This document shows positions 34,309 through 44,284 of a stretch of 64,000 nucleotides of DNA, piece after piece (positions within the stretch are counted from its first letter, which is position 1; each line of letters starts with the position of its first letter). Under the pieces are notes generated by a model. It did not search any database. It was not told the origin of the DNA and saw only the letters and a list, made by a program, of their open reading frames with translations. The stretch covers positions 19,054 through 83,053 of the forward strand of contig NZ_VMOA01000022.1 of the NCBI RefSeq assembly GCF_020662345.1. The letters run 5' to 3'. The position numbers and the translations under genes were made by a program. Origin of the DNA: Methylobacterium sp. W2. GTDB taxonomy: Bacteria > Pseudomonadota > Alphaproteobacteria > Rhizobiales > Beijerinckiaceae.

Positions 34309-35814
34309 TCAGATGATGAAGTTTCCTTCGCCGAGCGACGAGGCGGCGACATCGTGCAGGATGATGCGATGCTCGATGCCGGTGTATTTCGCGAAGGTGA
34401 CGAGGGTGTCGTCACCGCCGTGGACCGACGTGATGACGACGTCATCGAAATTCGTCGTCAGCGGCACCACGTTCAGCTTGTCCCTGCCGAGCTCGAAATC
34501 GTGGATCTCGGTGCGGCCCTTGTCCGACCGGAAGATGAACTGGTCCTTGCCCACACCGCCGAGGACGGTGTTGTCGCCGCTCCAGGCGTCGATCCGGTCG
34601 CCGCCGCTTCCCGCCCTGATGCGATCATCCCCGGCGGTGCCGATGATCTTGCCGTGATCGCCCGCGACGCTCTGTGAGATGATCGACGTTCCGAGCGTGA
34701 CATCCCTCATATCGATGGACCCGTCGCTGCGGACGGCCACCTTCTCGATGGCCGAGAAGGTCTCGTCGCTGAAGTGGATCGTTTCGAGGTAAGGGTTCAC
34801 CTCGACGATCAGGACGTCCCGTCCCGCGCCGCCATCGACCTCGACGGGGGTGGCCGAGACGATCAGGCGGTCGTTGCCGTTGTTGCCATAGAGCCTGTCG
34901 GCGCCGCCGTTCCCGTCGAGGGTGTTGTCCTTGCCGTCGCCCGCGAGCCGGTCGCCGTCGTGGCTGCCCGTCACATTGGCGATGTCGTAGAGCATGTCCT
35001 CGTTCGCATCGCCGCCGCTGACCTGATAAGTGCGGAAGAGATTGATCGTGACCCCGGACGCGGAATGCTCGTAGCTCGCGGTGTCGATCCCGCCGCCGCC
35101 GCGGATGGCGTCCGCGCCCGCGCCGCCTTCGATAAGATCGTCGCCGCCGCCGCCATTGATGCTGTCATCCCCGGCGCCACCGTCGAGGGCATCGTCGCCA
35201 CCGCCGCCGCCGATGACGTCCTCCCCCGCGCCACCCTCGATGCGGTTGGCGCGGCCGTCTCCCGTGAGCACATCGCCGAAGCGTGTGCCGCGTATATTCG
35301 CGATGCTCGACAGGGTGTCCTCGTCTCCGGTGGGAGCGGTGTAGGCGCGCGAATCCTCCAGATACACCTCGATGCTGTACCGGGCGTGCTCGTAGCTGAC
35401 GGTATCGGAACCGGCGCCGCCCTTGATGACGTTGTCGCCCTCGCCGCCCTCGAACACGTCGTTGCCGCCGCCGCCGCTGAGGATGTCGTCGCCGCTTCCG
35501 CCCCGGAGCACATCTCCGAAGGTCCCGCCGGTCAGGCTCAACGATGCCGTGTTGTCGGACATGTCCAGGAAGACCGCGTAGCGGTCGCTCGTCAGGGCGG
35601 CGTAGCCACCCGGGACGGGTCGGGCGGCATCGGTGAAGGTCGAACCACCATCGTCGATGGCGCCGGTATCGTTCAGGATGAAGCGGCCCTGGCCGTCGGG
35701 ACCGAAGGCGTGGCTGCTGGCCGGTCCGGCATAGGAGGCGAGGGGGTTGCGCTCCAGGCGGATGGCCTTGGCGGACTCGTAGTCGTCGTCGAGGGTGAAG
35801 GAAACGGATGCCAT
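34309..35814 (-). CDS. RTX-type calcium-binding repeat protein
   Basis: 501 residues with four blocks of glycine/aspartate nonapeptides (GGxGxDxxx), for example GGSGDDILSGGGGNDV, GGAGEDVIGGGGGDDAL and GGAGDDSINGGGG, separated by beta-rich spacers (DTVSYEHARYSIEVYLED; DTASYEHSASGVTINLF). The C-terminal QFIFRSDKGRTEIHDFELGRDKL resembles the end of RTX proteins secreted by type I systems. There is no N-terminal signal. No catalytic domain is recognisable, so it is probably a secreted structural or adhesive protein. No HlyB/HlyD/TolC genes adjoin. ATG 35814 is preferred to the upstream start at 35859. Confidence 0.85.
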   Translation of the reverse strand: MASVSFTLDDDYESAKAIRLERNPLASYAGPASSHAFGPDGQGRFILNDTGAIDDGGSTFTDAARPVPGGYAALTSDRYAVFLDMSDNTASLSLTGGTFGDVLRGGSGDDILSGGGGNDVFEGGEGDNVIKGGAGSDTVSYEHARYSIEVYLEDSRAYTAPTGDEDTLSSIANIRGTRFGDVLTGDGRANRIEGGAGEDVIGGGGGDDALDGGAGDDSINGGGGDDLIEGGAGADAIRGGGGIDTASYEHSASGVTINLFRTYQVSGGDANEDMLYDIANVTGSHDGDRLAGDGKDNTLDGNGGADRLYGNNGNDRLIVSATPVEVDGGAGRDVLIVEVNPYLETIHFSDETFSAIEKVAVRSDGSIDMRDVTLGTSIISQSVAGDHGKIIGTAGDDRIRAGSGGDRIDAWSGDNTVLGGVGKDQFIFRSDKGRTEIHDFELGRDKLNVVPLTTNFDDVVITSVHGGDDTLVTFAKYTGIEHRIILHDVAASSLGEGNFII

Positions 35815-36078
35815 CGGGGTCGCCTTTCCGCTGGATACGCCGGGATCGGGCCGCGGCATGGTTCCCGCCCGTCTCGCTCGTCGCCAAGGTCGGGAATGCC
35901 CGCTTGCATAAGGCGCCGAGCATTAAAGCCTAGTTTCAGGCGACCTTGGCCCCAGCCTCGCCGGCGACTCGCGTTGCCCCTCCGCGTTGACCCTCCCCGG
36001 CACGCTCCCTAGGGTGCCGGGCCGCATCCGGCCGGTTCCGGCCGTCCCGTGTCTTCTCGCAGAACTGACGCCAATTCC

Positions 36079-37779
36079 ATGTCCGCCCCGCCCGTCTCGT
36101 CGCCGCTCGTCCTCGATCCCGCCCTGGTGGAGGCCGCCGCCCATGCGGCCGCCTGGCCCTTCGAGGAGGCGCGCAAGCTCGTGGCAAGGCTGGAGCGCAA
36201 ACCCAAGAGCGAGGTGCTGTTCGAGACCGGCTACGGGCCGTCGGGATTGCCGCATATCGGCACGTTCGGCGAGGTGGCGCGCACCTCCATGGTACGCCAC
36301 GCCTTCCGCGTGCTCACTAACGACAGCGTGCCGACCCGCCTCATCGCCTTCTCGGACGACATGGACGGCCTGCGCAAGGTGCCGGACAACGTGCCGAACA
36401 AGCAGATCCTGATCCCAGCGCTGAACCAGCCGCTCACCCGCGTGCCCGATCCGTTCGGCACGCACGAGAGCTTCGGCGCGCACAACAATGCCGAGCTGCG
36501 CCGCTTTCTCGATGCCTTCGGCTTCGACTACGAGTTCCGCTCGGCCACCGAATGCTACAAGGCCGGCCTGTTCGATACGGCCCTCCTCACAGTGCTGGAG
36601 CGCTACGAGGCGGTGATGGCGATCATGCTGCCCTCGCTCCGGGCCGAGCGTTCGGCGAGCTACTCGCCGTTCCTGCCGCTGCACCCGGAGACCGGGGAGG
36701 TGATGCAGGTGGCCATCGACGAGGTGCGGGTCTCCGCCGGCACCCTGGTCTGGCGCGACCCGAAGACCGGCACCGCCTACGAGACCCCGGTCACCGGCGG
36801 CCACGCCAAGCTGCAATGGAAGCCCGACTGGGCGATGCGCTGGGTGGCGCTGGGCGTCGATTACGAGATGGCCGGCAAGGACCTGATCGATTCGGTGAAG
36901 CTGTCGGGCGAGATCGCCCGCGCCCTCGGCGGCGAGCCGCCGGAAGGGTTCAACTACGAACTCTTCCTCGACAAGGAGGGCAAGAAGATCTCGAAGTCGA
37001 AGGGCAACGGCCTGTCCATCGACGATTGGCTCGTCTACGGCACCGCCGACAGTCTCGCCCTGTTCATGTACAACAAGCCGCGCGAGGCCAAGCGTCTGTT
37101 CGTGGAGATGATCCCGCGCCAGGTCGACGATTACCTCAACTTCCTCGAGAAGTTCCCCGGCCAGGAACCGGCGCAGCAGCTCGGCAACCCGGTCTGGCAC
37201 CTGCATGCGGGCCATCCACCGGCGGCCGAAGCCGTTGGCAAGGGCGGCTCGTTGAACTTCGCCATGCTGCTCAACCTCGCGGCGGTGGCCAATACCGAGG
37301 ACCCGGCGGTGCTGTGGGGCTTCATCCGCCGCTACGACCCGGAGATCGGGCCGCAGACCCATCCGGTCCTCGACAAGCTGGTGGGCCACGCGCTCGCCTA
37401 TTTCCGCGATCTCGTGCGCCCGGCCAAGACCTACCGCGCGGCGACGGAGGAGGAGAGGGCGGCCCTCGCCGACCTGTCTCAGACGCTGGATGCCCAGAAG
37501 GGCTCCACCGATCCGGAGGGGCTGCAGGCCGTGGTCTACGAGGTCGGGCGGCGACACTTCCCCGACCTATCCGGCAAGGCCAAGAGCCCCGACGGACGGC
37601 CCGGCGTGTCGCAGGCCTGGTTCACGACGATCTACAACGTGCTGTTCGGCGAAGCGCGCGGACCGCGCTTCGGCTCGTTCATCGCGCTCTACGGCGTGGC
37701 GGAAACGCAGGCACTGATCGAGAAGGCATTGTCCGGCGCGTTCGTGCCGGCCTCGTCCGAGACAGCCTCTCTCGCGTGA
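36079..37779 (+). CDS. lysS: Lysyl-tRNA synthetase, class I
   Basis: 566 residues, class I LysRS as found in archaea and Alphaproteobacteria. The HIGH-type motif is HIGT at 59-62 ([13 protein letters not shown]) and the KMSKS-type motif is KISKSKG at 303-309. It charges tRNA-Lys. The ATG at 36079 is preferred over an in-frame GTG at 36049. No class II lysS is seen in the window. The gene ends just before a 15-bp hairpin. Confidence 0.96.
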   Translation: MSAPPVSSPLVLDPALVEAAAHAAAWPFEEARKLVARLERKPKSEVLFETGYGPSGLPHIGTFGEVARTSMVRHAFRVLTNDSVPTRLIAFSDDMDGLRKVPDNVPNKQILIPALNQPLTRVPDPFGTHESFGAHNNAELRRFLDAFGFDYEFRSATECYKAGLFDTALLTVLERYEAVMAIMLPSLRAERSASYSPFLPLHPETGEVMQVAIDEVRVSAGTLVWRDPKTGTAYETPVTGGHAKLQWKPDWAMRWVALGVDYEMAGKDLIDSVKLSGEIARALGGEPPEGFNYELFLDKEGKKISKSKGNGLSIDDWLVYGTADSLALFMYNKPREAKRLFVEMIPRQVDDYLNFLEKFPGQEPAQQLGNPVWHLHAGHPPAAEAVGKGGSLNFAMLLNLAAVANTEDPAVLWGFIRRYDPEIGPQTHPVLDKLVGHALAYFRDLVRPAKTYRAATEEERAALADLSQTLDAQKGSTDPEGLQAVVYEVGRRHFPDLSGKAKSPDGRPGVSQAWFTTIYNVLFGEARGPRFGSFIALYGVAETQALIEKALSGAFVPASSETASLA

Positions 37780-37787
37780 CCCTCGAT

Positions 37788-37822
37788 CTCACCGATCATC
37801 CGCTGTCCGGATGATCGGTGAG
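37788..37822. terminator. Perfect 15-bp hairpin between lysS and the parE remnant
   Basis: CTCACCGATCATCCG (37788-37802), loop CTGTC, CGGATGATCGGTGAG (37808-37822). It begins nine bases after the lysS stop and overlaps the last codons of the convergent parE pseudogene. No T-run follows on either strand, so a bidirectional, Rho-assisted or transcript-stabilising role is likely. The terminator assignment is inference. Confidence 0.5.
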
Positions 37823-38113
37823 GTGAGGACCGGAATCCCGGCTGGCATGCAGGATCGCGACAATCTCCACCGTCCCGGCATCATAGCGGAAGAAGATCAC
37901 GTAGTTTTCGCAAGGAAAGCTGCGTAGGTCGCTCTGTAATTCAGGACGTGCCCGACCGTGCCGTCTCGGGAGCGTCGCCAATAGATGGCATTGACGGCGA
38001 AGCCGCGCGACGAACCCCTACGCGGTGGCGAGGCTGCCACTCATTTCGGTGACGTGAACGAGGATATCAACGAGGTTGGTTCGCGCGAAGCGGAGGAACC
38101 GAACCTTGCTCAC
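37796..38113 (-). pseudogene. parE-like toxin gene interrupted by an in-frame amber codon
   Basis: A 106-codon frame starts at GTG 38113, overlapping the parD stop (GTGA). It reads like a ParE/RelE-family toxin: SKVRFLRFARTNLVDILVHVTE, then the core LLATLPRRHGRARPELQSDLRSFP, ENYVIFFRYDAGTVEIVAILHASRD. Codon 32 (38020-38018) is TAG in this same frame, and similarity continues on both sides, so a single nonsense change is sufficient. Reinitiation at TTG 37981 would give only the C-terminal 61 residues. The toxin is probably dead while the antitoxin persists. Confidence 0.8.
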
Positions 38114-38361
38114 TCCCCGTAACCCAGGGCCTTGAGTTCCACGCTCTTTGCCGCGAGCGCGGCATCGATCTCGTCCTCACTCGCGTGACCGCCCGCCTCG
38201 ACGGCGTCGCTCAAGGTCCGGCGGAGGGCCTGGAGTTTGGCTTCGCGCTCTTCGACGAGGCGAAGGCCTTCGCGAACCACCTCACTCGCCGAGGCATAGC
38301 GGCCATCCTGCACGATGCGGGAGATGAACCCCTCGCACCGGTCGCCAACCGATACGTTCAT
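38110..38361 (-). CDS. ParD-type antitoxin
   Basis: 83 residues: a ribbon-helix-helix N-terminus (MNVSVGDRCEGFISRIVQDG, RYASASEVVREGLRLVEERE) and an acidic or amphipathic C-terminal tail that would bind ParE. The ATG at 38361 is chosen because the RHH strand starts there; the in-frame start at 38409 adds unrelated residues. Its stop overlaps the start of the broken parE. It should autoregulate its promoter at about 38365-38420. Confidence 0.85.
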   Translation of the reverse strand: MNVSVGDRCEGFISRIVQDGRYASASEVVREGLRLVEEREAKLQALRRTLSDAVEAGGHASEDEIDAALAAKSVELKALGYGE

Positions 38362-38491
38362 GCCGTCCTCGCCCCCAAAAGGATGCAAGGAATACCATAA
38401 ACGGTGCATTTTTTGATATGGGAGCGGTTTGAGAAGGGGCCGACATCAGGCGATCCCACCGGCCCGTCTCCACCGGCAGGCAGCCGTCGTC

Positions 38492-39361
38492 CTATTCCGT
38501 CCGTCCGAGCTGCCGCAGGCTCAGCGCCCAGACCCGTTCTTGAAGCGCCTGATCGCAACCGTGGCGAGAGGTCGGGACGGGGCGGCATTTCGAGAAGTAC
38601 AGACCGCTGACACCGTCCACCTCCGGCGAGGTCGCCAGATGCAGGGAGGTCGCCGCACCATCGGCGGGGTTGCTGAGGAAGGGCCGGATCAGCGACCAAC
38701 TGACGCCGAACCACCCCCCGGTGCCACCGGCGAACCCGCTGGCGATCACGCCGGGATGGAGGGAGTTGGCGGTGACACCGGTGCCGGCGAGGCGCCGGGC
38801 GAGGGCGGCGGTGAACAGCACGTTGCCGAGCTTGGCCTGAGAATAGGCCTTCACGGCGCCGTAACGGCGCGCCCTGTCGATGTCCTCGACGTCGATCCGG
38901 CCGCGCTTATGCGCCATCGAGGCAACGTTGACGATGCGGGCGGGCGCGCTCGCCTTTATCAGGTCGAGGAGTTCCAGGGTCAGCTGCATGTAGGCGAGAT
39001 GGTCGAGCGCCCAGGTCCGCTCCAGACCATCTACTGTCACGTGCCGGGCATCGAAGATGGCTCCGGCATTGTTCACGAGCACGTCGAGGCGCTGGTACAG
39101 CGCGCGCACCTCGGCGGCGAGACGCCGGATCTCCGCCTGCGAGGAGAGATCGGCGAGGAACACGTCGATGACGGCTCCGGGAACGGCGTTGCGGATGCGG
39201 GACGCCGTCGCGTCGGTGCGGCCGGCATCCCGCCCGACGATCCCGACACGGGCCCCCGCCCGTGCCAAGCCCAGGGCCGTCTCGTAGCCGATGCCCGAGG
39301 TGGCGCCGGTCACGAGACAGATCTTGCCGGGGATGGGTACGGCGTTCGCCAAGGACGTCAC
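38492..39361 (-). CDS. Short-chain dehydrogenase/reductase
   Basis: 289 residues, classical SDR: cofactor motif TGATSGIG at 18-25, NNAG at 97-100, and catalytic Ser148, Tyr173 and Lys177 (YSQAK). The layout resembles retinol-dehydrogenase-like/WWOX-type SDRs (NVASMAHKRGRID). The residue usually Asn in the N-H-L-x-x-F segment is Asp (LDHLAYMQL). The cofactor is probably NADP(H), judged from GRDAGRTD after strand 2. The substrate is unknown. The gene stands alone between parD and a small membrane protein. Confidence 0.86.
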   Translation of the reverse strand: MTSLANAVPIPGKICLVTGATSGIGYETALGLARAGARVGIVGRDAGRTDATASRIRNAVPGAVIDVFLADLSSQAEIRRLAAEVRALYQRLDVLVNNAGAIFDARHVTVDGLERTWALDHLAYMQLTLELLDLIKASAPARIVNVASMAHKRGRIDVEDIDRARRYGAVKAYSQAKLGNVLFTAALARRLAGTGVTANSLHPGVIASGFAGGTGGWFGVSWSLIRPFLSNPADGAATSLHLATSPEVDGVSGLYFSKCRPVPTSRHGCDQALQERVWALSLRQLGRTE

Positions 39362-39386
39362 GGACTCCCCCCGACCCGGTCCCCGC

Positions 39387-39566
39387 TCAGAAGACCGCCT
39401 GGCCGACCGCCAGGGCGAGCACGACGATCACGATGGCGATCACCAGGAACACCCCGAACAGGATACGCGACAAGGAACGCGCGCCAGAAGCGATGCCGGT
39501 GAAGCCGAGGCCGCCCGCCAGGAGCGAGATGACGAAACAGATGAGGGCCCATTTGAGAAGGGTCAT
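39387..39566 (-). CDS. DUF1328 (YtjA-like) small membrane protein
   Basis: 59 residues. Two hydrophobic helices flank the conserved [22 protein letters not shown]; the protein starts [19 protein letters not shown] and ends GQAVF. It matches the DUF1328 family of tiny inner-membrane proteins, which have no established function and are often linked to envelope or general stress. Start ATG 39566, stop TGA 39387-39389. It lies 25 bases upstream of the SDR gene on the same strand and may be co-transcribed with it. Confidence 0.88.
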   Translation of the reverse strand: MTLLKWALICFVISLLAGGLGFTGIASGARSLSRILFGVFLVIAIVIVVLALAVGQAVF

Positions 39567-39614
39567 ACGCGCAAAACTCCAGCGTGCGGAACGACCGATA
39601 ACCCTCCTGCCGGG

Positions 39615-40985
39615 TCAAGCGTTCCGCTCAAGCTTGCGCGGCGACGCGGTGACGGGCGCGGCACCGGATTCGGCCTTCTCCAGGATGATCCCGGCCAGGG
39701 CGTGGTAGAGCCCTTCGCGGCAGATCAGCTTGGACACCGCGTCGGCGATGAGGGCGGTGACCATCAGCGGGATCATCATCGCGTGGTCCTGGGTCATCTC
39801 GGTGACGATGACGAAGGCGGTGATCGGCGCCTGCAGCGCGCCGGTGAGGTAGGCGGTCATGCCGATGAGCACCAGGGCGCCGAGGGGCACCTCCGCGAAC
39901 AGGCCGTGCAGCCAGACACCCATGCCCGCCCCGACGCTGAGGGAGGGGGCGAACAGGCCGCCGGGAATGCCGCTGATGGAAGAGAACACCGTCGCCAGGA
40001 ATTTCAGCGGGGCGTAGGCCGGATGCCCGGTATCGGTACCGTGGAGCATGGCGCGGGCCTCCTCGTAGCCGGTGCCGTAGACCGTGCCGCCGGAGGCGAG
40101 GCCGCAGAGGGCGACACCGAGCCCGCAGAGGGCACCGAACACGATGGGGCGGCGGCGGATGGCGGTACCCATCCGCCCCGGCAGGCCCCTGGCGAAGAGG
40201 ATGGTGACGCGGCCGAACACGCCGCCGGCAATGCCCCCGAGGACGCCGAGGATCGCCACCGCCAGCCAACCCGGCCCGAAGGGCAGGACGGCCTTGGTGG
40301 TGCCGAAATAGGTGTAGTCGCCCTGGATCGCCAGCGCGGTCAGCCCGGCCGCGATCACGGTGGCGATGATGAGGCCGCTGGTGCGCGCCTCGTAGGTCCG
40401 ACTCAGTTCCTCGATGCCGAAGACGATACCGGCGATGGGCGTGTTGAAGGCGGCGGCGACGCCCGCCGCCCCGCCGGCGAGGATGACGCCCGGCAGGCGT
40501 TCCGCGTCGAGCCGGCCGAAGGCGGCCATGATCGCGGCGCCCACCTGGACGGTCGGCCCCTCGCGCCCGGTGGAGGCGCCGCAGGCCAGACCGAAGGTCA
40601 TCGCCAGGATCTTGCCCAGAGCCGTCCTGAGGGAGACCAGGGCATCGCGCACGGCCGCGTCGGCCGTGTGGCGCGCCGCGATCACCTGGGGGATGCCGGA
40701 CCCCTGCGAGTTCGGGAAGACCCGGATCGACAGGAACACCGCGATGGCGAACCCGATGGGCGTCACCGCCAGGGCGACGAAAGGCGAGGGTGCCGTCACA
40801 GAGCGGAACACGTCCTGAGCGAGGTCGGCGAGCTTGGCCATCGCCACGGCGGCGAGCCCGACGCAGAATCCGCCGATGATAAATAGCAATCGCTGGCGCC
40901 ACAGCGGCGCGGCATCGGAGGCCGCACCGCGCAAACGCGCCCAGCGCGTCCGCGACAGAGGGGAGGCGGGAGCAGGTTCAAGCAT
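39615..40985 (-). CDS. ClC-family chloride channel/transporter
   Basis: 456 residues. The anion-selectivity motifs are GSGIP at 95-99, GREGP at 140-144 (E142 is the external gating glutamate) and GGLFAPSL (GxFxP type) near residue 325. About ten or more membrane helices are predicted. There are no C-terminal CBS domains. It probably exchanges Cl- (or fluoride/nitrate) for H+, though channel versus antiporter cannot be decided here. ATG 40985 is preferred over GTG 40991. The gene is convergent with nothing and precedes the DUF1328 gene by 48 bases. Confidence 0.92.
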   Translation of the reverse strand: MLEPAPASPLSRTRWARLRGAASDAAPLWRQRLLFIIGGFCVGLAAVAMAKLADLAQDVFRSVTAPSPFVALAVTPIGFAIAVFLSIRVFPNSQGSGIPQVIAARHTADAAVRDALVSLRTALGKILAMTFGLACGASTGREGPTVQVGAAIMAAFGRLDAERLPGVILAGGAAGVAAAFNTPIAGIVFGIEELSRTYEARTSGLIIATVIAAGLTALAIQGDYTYFGTTKAVLPFGPGWLAVAILGVLGGIAGGVFGRVTILFARGLPGRMGTAIRRRPIVFGALCGLGVALCGLASGGTVYGTGYEEARAMLHGTDTGHPAYAPLKFLATVFSSISGIPGGLFAPSLSVGAGMGVWLHGLFAEVPLGALVLIGMTAYLTGALQAPITAFVIVTEMTQDHAMMIPLMVTALIADAVSKLICREGLYHALAGIILEKAESGAAPVTASPRKLERNA

Positions 40986-41065
40986 GGCCACCGGCCTGCG
41001 CGGAGTTCGAACTCACGGTGCTGCGCTCGATCGATCGTCGGGTGGGCTGGAAGTTCGCGAACCGA

Positions 41066-41109
41066 CCCCGTCATTCCGGGCTCTGCTGCGCAGTGCCGGA
41101 ATGACGGGG
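41066..41109. repeat. REP-like palindrome (CCCCGTCATTCCGG)
   Basis: A perfect 14-bp inverted repeat, 41066-41079 and 41096-41109, surrounds a 16-base loop that itself folds (CTGC/GCAG). The CGTCATTCCGG word is common in extragenic palindromes of Hyphomicrobiales. It lies between the photolyase 3' end and the ClC gene 5' end, both on the minus strand, and has no T-run. Confidence 0.7.
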
Positions 41110-41205
41110 AGGATCACGAGAGGGCAGGGCGCTTGTGCCGATACGAACTCAAAGCCCGAGGACACTCCCTAAGCAAGGTCCGCGACGCAAGGCGCATACC
41201 GCCCC

Positions 41206-42624
41206 TCAGCTCTTCTTGCGCGGTGTCTTCCCCGCCTTCTCCTCGGCGTGGCAGAGTTCGCCGACGGTCTTGAGATAGGCCTTGGCATCGAACTTCCGGA
41301 GCGAGTTCTCGCTTTGGTAGCGCACCGTGCCAAAGATCGGACGGCGTGCCCAGGGGCGGTCGTGCAGGCCGTAGACCCAGGCGACGTTGGTGAAGGAGTT
41401 CGCGTCGCGCCCGTCGAGGAAGTAGCGGTTGTTCAGGCGCAGGGTGCGCTTGAACCCTTCCTCCGCGCTCGGGGACCATTCGAGGATCTTCTTGCCCCAG
41501 TACATGCGCAGGTGGTTGTGCATGTAGCCGGTCACCCGCATCTCGGCCTGGGCGGCGTTCCAGTATTCGTCGTGGGTCCTGCCCTCGGCGAGCTCGGCCT
41601 CGCTGTAGAGGTGCGGGCGCTCGTCGTCGGCGTGTTCGGCCAGGGCCTTGCGCGCCCAGTCCGGCACCGCGTGTTCGAAACTGTCGTAGCGCTCGGTGTA
41701 GTGGACATGGTTCATGGCGAGTTCCCGCCGCACCACCAGTTCCTCGAGATAGGAGGCCCTGTCCTCCGACGCGCCCGCCTTCGATGCCCGTACCGCCAGG
41801 GCGATCTCCACCGGCGAGATCTGCCCGAAATGCAGGTAGGGGCTCATATGCGAGGCGGCCCCCGCTTCGGGCCGGTTGCGGTCGCTGCCATAGGAGCGGA
41901 ACGGCCCGTCGAGATAGGCCTTCAGGCGCCGGCGTGCCTCCGTCTCGCCGCCCTTGAAGCGCGTCACGGGGGCGACCTCGCGGTCGAGGCTCATTCCCGC
42001 CAGCACCGCCTCCGGGTCCGAGACGTCGATCTCGCTCTTCGGCAACCCGCGCCCGGCCTTGTGTTTCACCGTGCGGGGTTTGAGCTCCTCCACATACTCG
42101 TCGAGCAGCTTCTGAACCTTGGGACGCAGGGTGCGGGCGGCGTATTCGTGCTTGGGGGAGGCGGCCTCCACCGGCACCACCACGTCCCCCTCCACCTGGA
42201 CGACGCGGGTCTTCACCGCCTCCACGATCTCCCCGTACCAGCGCTTCTGGATGGCGAGGTAGCCCCGGTCGAGGACGAGGAGTGCTGCCTTGGCCGAAAG
42301 GTCGATGGCGATCTCGGCCGGTGACGCCTTGCGCATCACGAAATGGATGCCGCGCGCCTCCAGCCCCGCCTTCGCGTCGGCGAGCCCCTGCAGCAGAAAG
42401 GCGTAGTGGCGCGCATTGGCCTCGGGAAACCCGTTCGCGCCATCGAGCAGGCCGAAACAGGCGACGACGGGGAGACCGAGCCGGTTGGCCTCCTCGATGG
42501 CGAGTTCCAGGGCCGGGTTGAAATGGGCCCGGTTGGCCTGCTGCAGCAGATAGAGGACGTAGGAGCCGCCCGCATCCGGTTCGAGGTCGTTCAGCTCTCG
42601 AACCCGCTTCGCCTGTATCGCCAT
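41206..42624 (-). CDS. Class II CPD photolyase
   Basis: 472 residues. It lacks the class I DxR pattern and shows class II marks: LYLLQQANRAHFNPALELAI near the N-terminus, HMSPYLHFGQISP (FAD site), RRELAMNHVHYTERYDSF, and MHNHLRMYWGKKILEWS followed by LNNRYFLDGRDANSFTNVAWVYG. It repairs UV-induced cyclobutane pyrimidine dimers with FADH- and blue light. The start is ATG 42624. A 5-bp CCCCC/GGGGG hairpin lies about 35 bases upstream of the start (42660-42673), in the untranslated leader or promoter. Confidence 0.94.
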   Translation of the reverse strand: MAIQAKRVRELNDLEPDAGGSYVLYLLQQANRAHFNPALELAIEEANRLGLPVVACFGLLDGANGFPEANARHYAFLLQGLADAKAGLEARGIHFVMRKASPAEIAIDLSAKAALLVLDRGYLAIQKRWYGEIVEAVKTRVVQVEGDVVVPVEAASPKHEYAARTLRPKVQKLLDEYVEELKPRTVKHKAGRGLPKSEIDVSDPEAVLAGMSLDREVAPVTRFKGGETEARRRLKAYLDGPFRSYGSDRNRPEAGAASHMSPYLHFGQISPVEIALAVRASKAGASEDRASYLEELVVRRELAMNHVHYTERYDSFEHAVPDWARKALAEHADDERPHLYSEAELAEGRTHDEYWNAAQAEMRVTGYMHNHLRMYWGKKILEWSPSAEEGFKRTLRLNNRYFLDGRDANSFTNVAWVYGLHDRPWARRPIFGTVRYQSENSLRKFDAKAYLKTVGELCHAEEKAGKTPRKKS

Positions 42625-42944
42625 CGTGTGAGACCGCCCCGTCACCATCGAAGTTTATGCCCCCACCAGGGGGAAATCAGGAATTATCAATCTCATAAGC
42701 AGGCCGTCACGGAGAGGGCTGCACTAGAATTCGCGACCGCACGGGCAATGCAGATGGGACGTCTCGTCTCACGGTCATTGCCTCCGGCAGCGCCGGCGCG
42801 CGGAAAGACTGCACTGATCTTGCGTCGCGACATTTTCGACACAGAAGGATGACGAAGTGTGGCGTCACACGAAAACGCATGGCGCCGTTGCACGAACGAC
42901 CTTGCAATTCCGTGCGGGACGCTCAGATTGTGCATTGCGGGAAC
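42625..42944. other. Gene-free stretch between photolyase and the mmgR-like RNA
   Basis: 320 bases without a convincing reading frame. It contains the small hairpin 42660-42673 and should contain the photolyase promoter (minus strand; a GATAAT-like -10 word is present on that strand near 42685-42695) and the sRNA promoter (plus strand). Composition is less GC-rich than the neighbours. I see no stronger signal. Confidence 0.4.
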
Positions 42945-43024
42945 GCGATGGCGTCGCGGTCCTGCTGCCCTTCTTGGGCGTTTCCTCCCTAGACTTCGGG
43001 CCGCTCTTCGGAGCGGCCTTTTTT
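42945..43024 (+). ncRNA. mmgR: mmgR / alpha-r8 (suhB, RF00519-type) small RNA
   Basis: The stretch TTTCCTCCCT at 42981-42990, an unpaired motif typical of this alphaproteobacterial sRNA family, is followed by AGACTTCGG and a strong intrinsic terminator: GGCCGCTC (42999-43006), TTCG, GAGCGGCC (43011-43018), six T. A GCCC-TTCTT-GGGC hairpin (42967-42979) precedes the motif. Size (about 75-80 nt) fits MmgR, which in Sinorhizobium limits polyhydroxybutyrate accumulation and responds to nitrogen source. The 5' end is an estimate. Confidence 0.72.
42999..43024 (+). terminator. Intrinsic terminator of the mmgR-like RNA
   Basis: An 8-bp perfect GC-rich stem (GGCCGCTC/GAGCGGCC) closed by a TTCG tetraloop is followed immediately by TTTTTT at 43019-43024. 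The T-run lies only on the plus strand, so it terminates plus-strand transcription, and no protein gene ends upstream of it. This supports an independent small transcript. Confidence 0.9.
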
Positions 43025-43063
43025 CTGGCCGGAGCCACGCAGTGCTCATGAGCCACGCGGCGC

Positions 43064-44161
<1,098 letters not shown>

Positions 44162-44284
44162 GACAACTCGCTTCACGAAATCGCTTCCCCCGGCTCTCGG
44201 TCCGTTCACGAACGGGGCAGGAGACAAATCGATCCGATATTCCTTCCCGTACGCCCTCGCTTCCGCCTCACCGGCCGAACTTTG

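Noticed and set aside
34309..35814. Repetitive DNA as a CRISPR or tandem-repeat array
   Set aside because: The periodicity is codon-level glycine/aspartate nonapeptide coding within one intact RTX gene; repeats are degenerate and there are no spacers.
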